Part shown: positions 26,551 through 34,457 of the stretch, in pieces
How positions within the stretch are numbered: position 1 is the first letter of the stretch
Layout of the letters: each line of letters begins with the position of its first letter
Origin: Clostridium hydrogeniformans DSM 21757
GTDB taxonomy: Bacteria > Bacillota > Clostridia > Clostridiales > Clostridiaceae
Reading direction: 5' to 3'
NCBI RefSeq assembly: GCF_000686705.1
Contig: NZ_JMLJ01000003.1
Coordinates: forward strand, 62,001-126,000
DNA length: 64,000 bases
Made by a program: the position numbers and the translations under genes
The notes under the pieces: model-generated
Told to the model about the DNA's origin: nothing
Databases searched by the model: none
Seen by the model: the letters and a program-made list of their open reading frames with translations, nothing else

Positions 26551-26649
26551 ATAGAATATGTAAGTTTAAATATTACTATAAAAATGTCCTCAATTAGATT
26601 TGGAGTTTTTTATCATCAGTACCTAGAGCAGAATATTTGTCACAAATAA
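26551..26649 (+). pseudogene. aldo/keto reductase relic (N-terminus only)
   Basis: After AAGGAG (26538-26543) and an 8-base spacer comes ATA, where a start ATG is expected. The frame reads IEYVSLNITIKMSSIRFGVF and then stops at 26649. This lines up without gaps with the usual reductase start (EYVTLNNGVKMPILGFGVF, from memory), sharing EYV, LN, KM and FGVF. The catalytic domain is missing and the 120 bp that follow have no recognisable continuation. Its position under a MerR-type promoter beside an AdhR-like gene fits the known MerR-reductase pairing. Confidence 0.75.
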
Positions 26650-26771
26650 AATATGAATTAGTAATAGTGACTACGAAAAATGAAAATATCTAATATTCTT
26701 TATGTATAGAGGTTAAATTACAGGTTATTAGCTTATTAAATTAACATATACTAAAATTAGGAGATGAATTT

Positions 26772-27353
26772 ATGAAAAAAACATTATACTTAATGAGACA
26801 TGGTCAAACCCTTTTTAATGTTAGAAGAAAAATCCAAGGATGGTGCGATGCTCCATTAACTAAGTTAGGAATTAGACAAGCCATCATAGCTGGAGAATAT
26901 TTCAAAACAAATAATATAAATTTTGACCATTCCTATTCATCTACATCTGAAAGAGCTTGCGATACCTTGGAGTACATTTCCAATACTCCATATAAAAGAG
27001 TCAAGGGACTCAAAGAGTGGAATTTTGGTACCTTTGAAGGGGAAAGCGAGGATTTGAATCCACCATTACCTTATGGAGATTTTTTTGTTAATTATGGGGG
27101 TGAAGATGAAATTGAATTGAGAAATAGAGTTGCAGAAACCCTCTGTTCAATTATGAAAAATGATGACCATCATACTGTTTTAGCTGTTTCTCACGGAGCT
27201 GCTTGTCGTCAATTTATGAGGTATTGGGCTCACACTAGCCATATTGACCAAAAAGAAAGGCTTGGAAATTGTTGTATACTAAAATTTGAATTTGAAAACG
27301 AAGAATTTAAATTGATAGAAATAATAAATCATGATTTTAGTGAATTATATTAA
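26772..27353 (+). CDS. histidine phosphatase family (phosphoglycerate mutase-like) protein
   Basis: 193 residues from ATG 26772 behind AGGAGA. The N-terminal RHGQTLFN supplies the catalytic His, followed by RRKIQGWCDAPLT; the second His is in VSHGAACRQFMRYW, and the acid is in KEWNFGTFEG. The family dephosphorylates small phospho-metabolites; the length suits a phosphatase (PhoE/CobC type) rather than glycolytic mutase. A terminator follows at once. It may now also be read from the MerR-type promoter upstream since the reductase gene between them is gone. Confidence 0.87.
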   Translation: MKKTLYLMRHGQTLFNVRRKIQGWCDAPLTKLGIRQAIIAGEYFKTNNINFDHSYSSTSERACDTLEYISNTPYKRVKGLKEWNFGTFEGESEDLNPPLPYGDFFVNYGGEDEIELRNRVAETLCSIMKNDDHHTVLAVSHGAACRQFMRYWAHTSHIDQKERLGNCCILKFEFENEEFKLIEIINHDFSELY

Positions 27354-27368
27354 AATTATATAACCTTT

Positions 27369-27402
27369 AAAAAAGTCGGCAAAGATTTGCCGACTTTTAT
27401 TT
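27369..27402 (+). terminator. terminator after the histidine phosphatase gene
   Basis: AAAAAGTCGGCAAA and TTTGCCGACTTTTA make a G/C-rich stem with a 3-base loop, followed by TTTT. Strong intrinsic terminator, probably bidirectional. Confidence 0.88.
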
Positions 27403-27513
27403 TGTGGTTTTATTGTGAATTCAGTTGTGAAATTACTTTCTATTTTAACTATGAAAAACTTTTTTGCACCTCAAAACCGAAATCGTTGAAAAAACATATA
27501 CTGTTGTTTTATT

Positions 27514-28155
27514 CTAACCTCCAAGAGTAATATCTTGATTATTATACCAGCTTAAAGCATCATAAAAGTGCTGTGGCTTAAAATCTGGCCAGTAGTCTTC
27601 TATAACATAAAAGTCAGAATATACTGATTGAACTGGTAAGAAGCCACTCAGTCTCCTTCTTCCTCCCCATCTTACTATAAGATCAATTCTTGAAATATCC
27701 TTAGAGTTTATGTTTCCAGTTATGTTTTTTCTATTTATCTGTGATTCTTTTAATAAATTCAAATCCCATTCCCATCCATAATTCACTAAAAAATTCACTC
27801 TTATTCCCCCCTTGCCAAAGACTTTTCTTTTAGTAAAAGGTATTAACTCCTTAGGAAAACTTTTCGATGAACTATTCCCTATTACTAGAAGTTCTGCATC
27901 TTCCTTTGAAAGAAGATTAACTGCATCTATACAAGCTTTTACAAAAGCTTTCTTTTGATCTGCTGGTCTCTTTGTGTTATCTGTGGTAAATCCATAATAT
28001 GTTATCTCTTCTATACCTTGCTTTTGACAAAGTTTAAAGAGAATTAATCCTGGATCTATTCCAAGGTCATACCCCATGGCTTTAGTTAACCCTTTAGATA
28101 CTGCATATCTTCTATTACCATCTGGGATTATTCCTATATGCTTTGGTATTCTCAT
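27514..28155 (-). CDS. divergent cis-prenyltransferase (UppS superfamily)
   Basis: 213 residues; ATG 28155 behind GAGGTG. The catalytic Asp motif is present as IPDGNRRYA (D12) and the C-terminal part matches the fold (DLIVRWGG, RRLSGFLPVQ, YSDFYVIEDYWPDF). Several motifs differ from true undecaprenyl diphosphate synthase: DGNRRY for DGNGRW, TTDNTKRP for STENWKRP, NYGWEW for NYGGR and RWGGRRRLS for RTSGE.RLS. It is also about 30 residues short. It is thus a paralogue, not the housekeeping enzyme, with unknown chain length and role. No terpenoid or glycan gene is adjacent. Confidence 0.8.
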   Translation of the reverse strand: MRIPKHIGIIPDGNRRYAVSKGLTKAMGYDLGIDPGLILFKLCQKQGIEEITYYGFTTDNTKRPADQKKAFVKACIDAVNLLSKEDAELLVIGNSSSKSFPKELIPFTKRKVFGKGGIRVNFLVNYGWEWDLNLLKESQINRKNITGNINSKDISRIDLIVRWGGRRRLSGFLPVQSVYSDFYVIEDYWPDFKPQHFYDALSWYNNQDITLGG

Positions 28156-28239
28156 AACTTCACCTCATGAAAATATATTTTAGTGTTCTACCATGTTAGT
28201 ATTTCCAATAAAAACATATTTAACCACAATATTTATATA

Positions 28240-28271
28240 TAAAAATAGAAGAACTAAAAAGCTCTTCTATG
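28240..28271 (-). terminator. terminator of the ABC exporter pair
   Basis: ATAGAAGAAC (28245-28254) pairs with GCTCTTCTAT (28261-28270), with one G-U pair on the minus-strand RNA, followed there by T5. It directly follows the stop codon at 28272. Confidence 0.78.
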
Positions 28272-30137
28272 TTAATATTCTACAAGTCCCTTAAATTGAT
28301 TAAAATACATATTGTAATATTCTCCTCTTTTAGCTATAAGCTCTTCATGACTTCCACTTTCCTTTATAATTCCTTTGTCTATTAACATAATATTATTAGC
28401 ATTACGAATAGTACTTAATCTATGAGCTATTATAAAAGTAGTTCTTCCTCCCATCAGCTTTACCATAGCATCCTGTATCTGAAGTTCTGTACGGGTGTCA
28501 ACGCTACTTGTGGCCTCATCTAGTATTAAAATAGATGGATTAGAAAGTATTGCTCTAGCTATTGCTATTAACTGTCTTTGTCCTTGACTTAAATTAGCTC
28601 CACTTTCTGTAAGAACTGTTTCATATCCATCCTTAAGATGACTTATAAACCTATGAGCATTTGCCATTTTAGCTGCTCTATAAACTTCTTCATCAGTAGC
28701 ATTTAATGATCCATATTTTATATTTTCCTTTATGGTTCCTGAAAAAAGATAGGTATCTTGAAGAACTATACCAAAAGTTTTTCTAAGGCTATCCCTAGTA
28801 TAACTTTTTATATTTTTGCCATCTATTAAAATTTCTCCTTTATTAATTTCATAAAACCTAGTAAGTAAATTAACAATGGTGGTTTTTCCTGCTCCTGTAG
28901 GACCAACTATGGCAGTACTGCTTCCTGGCTTTGCATAAAAACTTATATTATTAAAGATAACTGAATCCTCCCCATACCCAAAGGTAACATTAGAGAACTC
29001 CACTTCTCCCTTAGGGTTTATTAACGCCTCTGCTCCTTTACTATCTAAAGTTTCTTCCTCTTCATCTAAAATATTGAAAACTCTTTCTGCCCCTGCAACC
29101 CCTGATTGTAAACTATTAAAAATATTAGCTAAATCATTAAGAGGTCTTGAAAACTGCCTAGAATAACTTAAAAAACTAGCAATAACTCCTAAGGTTATGA
29201 TATCTTTAGTGGCTAAAATTCCCCCAATTAAAGCAACCATTGTGAAACCTATATTATTTATAACATTCATCATAGGCATTAAAAAACCTGATCTAATTTG
29301 TGCCTTCACTCCCACATTATATAAATCCTTATTTATTTTTTCAAACTCATATATACTCTTTTCTTCATGGTTAAAAGCCTTTACTATATTAATTCCAGAT
29401 ATTGATTCTTCAATATGTCCATTAAGTTTCCCAAGAATTATTTGTTGCTCCTTAAAAAGAACCCTAGTTTTTCTAGTTATAGATTTTGTAAGTAAAAATA
29501 TTAATGGTACTATGATTAAGGTTCCAAGAGTTAAGGGAATACTTAAAATTATCATCATAATGATAGACCCTAAAATAGTTATTGTTCCTGACATAAGTTC
29601 AGTAGTAGATTGGGCTATAACACTACTAATATTATCTATATCATTAGTTAATCTACTCATAATGTCTCCATGGCTATTAGAATCAAAGAAAGCTAGAGGT
29701 AGTTTTTGAAGTTTTTCAAATAAAGTTTTTCTAAGATTTTTTACAATACTCTGAGATACCTTTGCCATAATTAGCCCCTGAATAATAGTTAATACTCCAT
29801 TAATTATATAAGCTATTATTAATGAAATAATAGTTACCTTAAGATAAGAAAAATCTACGTTGTCTTTTCCCTTAGACATAGAATCTATAGATTTTCCAAT
29901 TATATATGGTACTAATAATGTGACTAAAGAATAAATTATTACACATATAAATAATATAACCAGTAACTTTCTTTCATTCTGAAAATATTCCCATAGTCTT
30001 TTTAAAGTCCCCTTCATATTCTTAGGTTTTGGACCCTTTAGACCTCTTGTACCTCTTCCCCTACTACTTCTACCCATGGAAGAAAAATCTGCAAATTCCT
30101 CTATTTTAGACTTATTACTGTCTTTATTATTGCTCAT
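28272..30137 (-). CDS. ABC exporter half-transporter, catalytic subunit of a heterodimer
   Basis: 621 residues from ATG 30137, one base after the stop of the partner gene, with AGGAG inside that gene's last codons; a GTG at 30158 is in frame but lies within that site. A ~60-residue hydrophilic N-terminus (Ser/Gly/Lys-rich) precedes six membrane helices and an ATPase with GPTGAGKTT, signature LSQGQRQ and Walker B ILILDEATSSVD. The Glu after Walker B is canonical, but the signature LSQGQ is altered. With 30139-31866 it resembles LmrCD/BmrCD multidrug exporters. Confidence 0.88.
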   Translation of the reverse strand: MSNNKDSNKSKIEEFADFSSMGRSSRGRGTRGLKGPKPKNMKGTLKRLWEYFQNERKLLVILFICVIIYSLVTLLVPYIIGKSIDSMSKGKDNVDFSYLKVTIISLIIAYIINGVLTIIQGLIMAKVSQSIVKNLRKTLFEKLQKLPLAFFDSNSHGDIMSRLTNDIDNISSVIAQSTTELMSGTITILGSIIMMIILSIPLTLGTLIIVPLIFLLTKSITRKTRVLFKEQQIILGKLNGHIEESISGINIVKAFNHEEKSIYEFEKINKDLYNVGVKAQIRSGFLMPMMNVINNIGFTMVALIGGILATKDIITLGVIASFLSYSRQFSRPLNDLANIFNSLQSGVAGAERVFNILDEEEETLDSKGAEALINPKGEVEFSNVTFGYGEDSVIFNNISFYAKPGSSTAIVGPTGAGKTTIVNLLTRFYEINKGEILIDGKNIKSYTRDSLRKTFGIVLQDTYLFSGTIKENIKYGSLNATDEEVYRAAKMANAHRFISHLKDGYETVLTESGANLSQGQRQLIAIARAILSNPSILILDEATSSVDTRTELQIQDAMVKLMGGRTTFIIAHRLSTIRNANNIMLIDKGIIKESGSHEELIAKRGEYYNMYFNQFKGLVEY

Positions 30138-30138
30138 A

Positions 30139-31866
30139 TTACTTCCACTCCTCTTCACCTAGCTGAGAATTCAATATTTCATTATAAACATCACAACTCT
30201 CTACTAAATCTTTATGGGTTCCTATTCCTACTATTTCTCCATTGTCTATAACTATTATCTTATCTGCTTCTATTACAGAGGTTACTTTCTGGGATATTAT
30301 AAATGTAGTTACCTCTCCTAAATAGGTTTTTAGTCCTTCTCTAATTTTAGTTTCAGTTAAAGTATCTAAAGCGCTAGTGCAATCATCTAATATTAAAATT
30401 TTAGGTTTCTTTATAAGAGCCCTTGCAATAGAAACTCTTTGTTTCTGTCCTCCAGATAAATTAACTCCACCTTTTCCAAGAATAGTATCATATCCATCTT
30501 TGGTATTTACTATAAAGTCATGGGCCATAGCTACAGATGCTGCTTCCTTAATATCTTCAAAATCTGCATTTTCTTTTCCCCACAAAATATTATCCTTTAT
30601 TGTCCCTGTAAATAGCACTGTTTTCTGAGGTACAATAGCTATGCTATCCCTTAAACTTTTATAATTTATATTCTTTATATTAACTCCATCTATTTCAATA
30701 TGTCCTAAATTTGTATTATAAAATCCTGGTATTAAATTTACTAAAGTACTTTTCCCAGAACCTGTTGAGCCAATTATTCCTATGGTTTCCTTAGCCTTAG
30801 CCTTAAAACTAATATTTTTTAGTACTAAGTCCTCTAAATTATTAAAATAAGAAAAACTTACATCTTTAAACTCTACATTTCCTTGTAAATCTAAGCTGTT
30901 ACCACTTTCCTTCCTTACATCATCACTGTCTTCTCTTAAAACTTCTCCTATACGTTTTGTGGAGGCCTTTGCTTTAATAAACATAGTAAATACATGAGAA
31001 ATCATCATAAGAGAAAATAAAATTTGAGTCATATAATTAGTGAAAGCTATTACTTGTCCAACCTCCATGGTTCCATTATTAACTCTATTTCCTCCTACCC
31101 AAAGTACTACTACTATAAATAGGTTAACTGTTAAAGTTATTCCTGGAGAAAATAAAGAATTTACCATCATAGCAGTTTTAGATAGCTTAGTTAATTCTTC
31201 ATTAGAATTTTCAAAACGATGTTTTTCATAGTTAAATCTATTAAAAGCTTTAACTACCCTTACTCCACCTAAATACTCTCTCATTATCCCATTAACCCTA
31301 TCCACAGCTCCTTGAATTTTTATAAAGAATGGATAAGATATTCTCATATTCATAAATATTATTAAAATTATAATAGGTAATATAATTATAAGAATTATGG
31401 CCATAGGAGGATTTAACCTAGATGCCATAATAATAGCACCTATTCCTATTAAAGGTGCTTTAACAAAAATTCTCATAAGTCCATTAACAAAATTCTGAAC
31501 CTGGGTCACATCATTTGTAAGTCTAGTTACCAAAGATGGTGTTGTAAAATTATCTAATGTCTTAAATGAAAAAGAATTTATTTTTTTAAAAAGATCCCCC
31601 CTTAAATCTGAAGCAAAACTTTGAGATACAGTACTAGATAGTATGTTTCTTCCAGTTGCTCCCAAGGCTCCTATAAGGGTCACTAAAACCATAACTCCTC
31701 CCATATTAATTACATAATTAATATCCTTATTTTTAACTCCTATATCAACAACCTTGGACATTATTGTAGGCTGCATAAGATCACAAAATATCTCTATCAT
31801 CAAAGAAAATATTGCTACAAGAAATAGTTTATAATACCTTTTTATATATACGTAAAATGTATTCAT
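30139..31866 (-). CDS. ABC exporter half-transporter, degenerate-site subunit
   Basis: 575 residues; ATG 31866 follows GGGAGGAG. Six membrane helices then an ATPase with GSTGSGKST, canonical signature LSGGQKQ and Walker B ILILDDCTSALD, in which the catalytic Glu is Asp. In the head-to-tail dimer this Walker B faces the altered LSQGQ signature of the partner, so both deviations fall in one composite site. That is the normal asymmetry of heterodimeric exporters such as BmrCD and TM287/288. Substrate unknown; no regulator is adjacent. Confidence 0.88.
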   Translation of the reverse strand: MNTFYVYIKRYYKLFLVAIFSLMIEIFCDLMQPTIMSKVVDIGVKNKDINYVINMGGVMVLVTLIGALGATGRNILSSTVSQSFASDLRGDLFKKINSFSFKTLDNFTTPSLVTRLTNDVTQVQNFVNGLMRIFVKAPLIGIGAIIMASRLNPPMAIILIIILPIIILIIFMNMRISYPFFIKIQGAVDRVNGIMREYLGGVRVVKAFNRFNYEKHRFENSNEELTKLSKTAMMVNSLFSPGITLTVNLFIVVVLWVGGNRVNNGTMEVGQVIAFTNYMTQILFSLMMISHVFTMFIKAKASTKRIGEVLREDSDDVRKESGNSLDLQGNVEFKDVSFSYFNNLEDLVLKNISFKAKAKETIGIIGSTGSGKSTLVNLIPGFYNTNLGHIEIDGVNIKNINYKSLRDSIAIVPQKTVLFTGTIKDNILWGKENADFEDIKEAASVAMAHDFIVNTKDGYDTILGKGGVNLSGGQKQRVSIARALIKKPKILILDDCTSALDTLTETKIREGLKTYLGEVTTFIISQKVTSVIEADKIIVIDNGEIVGIGTHKDLVESCDVYNEILNSQLGEEEWK

Positions 31867-32117
31867 ATTCTCCTCCCTTTTCTTATGTACTAAGTATATT
31901 TTACCATATACTACTTAAATAAACCCCTCCTAAATTTATATGTTATTTAAGTACATTATAGAGTTCTAAGTTTTAAAATCCTTATATTTTCAGCGGCTTA
32001 TATTTTACTTATAATAATAGAATTCAAGCTCATTTTAAAAATCATATTAAATATTAACTATCCATTCTTTAATAAATTAATGAGCTAAATCTTAATAGTT
32101 AAATAGGATATAACCTT

Positions 32118-32159
32118 AAAAACTAAGGGACATAACTTAATGTTACACCCCTTAGTTTT
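32118..32159 (-). terminator. terminator after the 64-residue protein gene
   Basis: AAAACTAAGGG (32118-32128) pairs with CCCTTAGTTTT (32149-32159) with a 20-base loop. It touches the stop codon (TAA at 32161-32159); the minus strand continues with TTAAGG rather than a clean T-run, so efficiency is uncertain. Confidence 0.65.
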
Positions 32160-32353
32160 TAAACATATCTAGGATTTTCTTTAATTAAATCTATAGTCCC
32201 TAATAATATATGAGCTGCTCCAAACCCCACCACTAGTCTTTTTAGTTTAGGATTTCTTGTTCTTTTTTTTATATCATTATATCTTAAAGCTAAAGATCCT
32301 ACTGTAATTGCTACTCCTAAAGCTGTTGGAATAGATATATCCCTAACTCTCAT
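32159..32353 (-). CDS. 64-residue small membrane-associated protein, unknown
   Basis: ATG 32353 follows AAAGGAGG, an excellent site. The protein begins MRVRDISIPTALGVAITVGS and has one or two weakly hydrophobic stretches (residues ~8-25 and ~40-58) separated by a basic segment (KKRTRNPKLKRL). The pattern resembles small asparagine/spore-associated membrane proteins, but I recognise no family. Monocistronic, with a hairpin at its stop codon. Confidence 0.65.
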   Translation of the reverse strand: MRVRDISIPTALGVAITVGSLALRYNDIKKRTRNPKLKRLVVGFGAAHILLGTIDLIKENPRYV

Positions 32354-32643
32354 AATACTTCCTCCTTTTTTCCTTTTATACCTATAATTTTTTAGCTTAT
32401 ATTAAGTTTTATTTATTATGGTATTTTATCCATATCTCTACCCTTATATTTTTTCCTAATATATAATAAATAATACCTACTAAACCTTATGCTAAATATA
32501 TAAACACTAAACTTAGTAATTATTGTATATTAATGTTCTATATACTATAATGATTTTTATAATCCATCTTATATTAATAACATAACTTTTAAATTTATTT
32601 ATTTTATAATATAAGAATATTCTTAGAAAAGAGGTGCTTTAAA

Positions 32644-33105
32644 TTGCATAATTACCTTACTAAGGAAGCCATAAAGAAGCTTGAGGATGAAATTGAGTAT
32701 CGTAAAGTTGTTACTAGAAAACAAATTAATGAAGACTTAAAAGAAGCTAGAGCTCACGGTGATTTAAGTGAAAACTTTGAGTATAAGTCTGCTAAAAGAG
32801 ATAGAGCTAGGAACGAAAGTAGGATAAGATTTCTTGAAAGAATGATTAAGACATCTATTTTAATTGAGGATATAGTGTCCGAAGACCAGGTTGGTATAGG
32901 AAAAACTGTATATATAAAATTTGAGGATGATGAAATTGAAAAATTCTTAATAGTAACTACCATAGATGCAGATCCACTAGAAGGTAAAATAAGTATAGAA
33001 TCTCCTCTTGGAAAAGCCATCTATAAACATAGGCTTCATGAAAAAGTAGAGGTTCATTCTCCTAATGGAAATTATTATATTACTATTGATCAAATTGAAA
33101 ACTAA
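32644..33105 (+). CDS. GreA/GreB-family transcription elongation factor
   Basis: 153 residues from TTG 32644, preceded by AGAGGTG; there is no ATG nearby that keeps the N-terminus. Starts MHNYLTKEAIKKLEDEIEYR, followed by the coiled-coil tip HGDLSENFEYKSAK with the acidic pair (D and E) that in GreA enters the RNA polymerase channel and stimulates cleavage of backtracked RNA. The C-terminal globular part ends with a short NYYITIDQIEN tail. Two small differences from housekeeping GreA (SENFEY for SENAEY, non-ATG start) suggest a second Gre factor. Monocistronic. Confidence 0.85.
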   Translation: MHNYLTKEAIKKLEDEIEYRKVVTRKQINEDLKEARAHGDLSENFEYKSAKRDRARNESRIRFLERMIKTSILIEDIVSEDQVGIGKTVYIKFEDDEIEKFLIVTTIDADPLEGKISIESPLGKAIYKHRLHEKVEVHSPNGNYYITIDQIEN

Positions 33106-33314
33106 TGAAACCAAAACTTAAAAAGTTTTATAGAAATACGTTCTTTTAACTTTTATATTTTAAACTCATTGTTAACTTTAAAGGTAAATATTATATAAAA
33201 TTTCATTTTATCGTAGATTTTTTGTAACCTGCTAAAATATATAACTTTATATAATAGAAGATATGATTTTAAAAATATAATTATAATTACTATTATTTAA
33301 AAGGAGTTGTTCTT

Positions 33315-34325
33315 ATGAGTGATGACTCAAAAAAAACAATGAATAAAAAAAGAAGAAATAAAAAACCTAGAAAAAAACTTAAAATAATAATATCTTGCAT
33401 AATAGCTTTTTTACTGGTAATTCTCGGCACCGGATATTATATTATTCATAACAAGGTAAGTAAAATAAATACAGTAGACCTTGATACTTCTAAAGAAGCC
33501 TTAGGTATAGATGAAGAAAAAGAAAAAGAGTCTAATGATATAATAAATATAGCTCTCTTTGGAGTAGATAAAAGTGAAAATGAAACCAATGGTAGATCTG
33601 ATGCTACAATGGTGCTTACTGTGGATAAATCCCGTAGTAAGCTAAAACTCACATCTATCCTTCGTGACTCTTATGTCCCTGTAGATGGCCATGGTAAAAC
33701 TAAGCTTAATCATGCTTATGCCTATGGTGGTCCTCAGCTTGCTGTTAAAACCCTTAATAAAAACTTTGCCCTTAACATAAAAGATTTTATAATGGTTGAC
33801 TTCTCAACCCTTCCTAAGGTTATCGATGCTATGGGTGGAATAGATATGAATATAAAAGACTATGAACTTAAAATGGTTAATCAATATATAAAAGACTCTG
33901 CAAAGAGAACTGGGGAATCTTATAATCTTATTCCTGGTACTGGTATGCAACATTTAAGTGGTATCCAAGCTCTTGGATATTGCAGAATAAGATATGTTGG
34001 AAATGGAGATTTAGAAAGAACTGATAGGCAAAGGAAGGTTCTTGAAGAAATATTTAAGAAAGCTAAGAGTTTAAATCTTATGCAGCTTAATTCTTTAATA
34101 GATGAGGTATTACCTTATATAAAGACTAGTTTATCTTCCTCTGATATTATAAGTCTCTCAACTAAAGGCACTAGTTACTCTTTTGAGCAGAACCGCTTTC
34201 CTCAAGAGGGATACTATAATGGTAAGTTTTTAACCGATGGACTTTGGTATGAAGTTTATGATATCAATGAAACTAAAAATCATATGTTAGATTATATATA
34301 TAAAGATGTAAAATCTTATAAATAA
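33315..34325 (+). CDS. LytR-CpsA-Psr (LCP) family cell-wall ligase
   Basis: 336 residues, ATG 33315 behind AAAGGAG. A very basic cytoplasmic tail (~25 residues, KKRRNKKPRKKLK), one membrane helix at ~26-45, then the extracellular LCP domain: NIALFGVDK, GRSDATMVLTVDK with substrate-binding R and D, SILRDSYV, GGIDMNI and LERTDRQRKVL. LCP proteins move undecaprenyl-linked polymers such as teichoic acids or capsule onto peptidoglycan or proteins. Single gene with its own terminator; acceptor and polymer unknown. Confidence 0.92.
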   Translation: MSDDSKKTMNKKRRNKKPRKKLKIIISCIIAFLLVILGTGYYIIHNKVSKINTVDLDTSKEALGIDEEKEKESNDIINIALFGVDKSENETNGRSDATMVLTVDKSRSKLKLTSILRDSYVPVDGHGKTKLNHAYAYGGPQLAVKTLNKNFALNIKDFIMVDFSTLPKVIDAMGGIDMNIKDYELKMVNQYIKDSAKRTGESYNLIPGTGMQHLSGIQALGYCRIRYVGNGDLERTDRQRKVLEEIFKKAKSLNLMQLNSLIDEVLPYIKTSLSSSDIISLSTKGTSYSFEQNRFPQEGYYNGKFLTDGLWYEVYDINETKNHMLDYIYKDVKSYK

Positions 34326-34334
34326 AAAATAAAG

Positions 34335-34373
34335 AATAAGATGGGTAACCTATGACTCCATCTTATTTTTTTA
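34335..34373 (+). terminator. terminator of the LCP gene
   Basis: AATAAGATGG (34335-34344) pairs with CCATCTTATT (34358-34367), followed by T5. Nine bases beyond the stop codon. Confidence 0.88.
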
Positions 34374-34414
34374 ATGATTTTATCCTATTTACATTAATTT
34401 CACTTTATAAAACA

Positions 34415-34450
34415 AGTTAAACTGTAGCTCCCATAAGGTTGCTACAGTTT
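34415..34450 (-). terminator. terminator of lpdA
   Basis: AAACTGTAGC (34419-34428) pairs with GCTACAGTTT (34441-34450); the minus strand continues TTAACTTGTTTT, an imperfect T-tract. Lies just past the lpdA stop at 34458. Confidence 0.7.
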
Positions 34451-34457
34451 AATTTCC

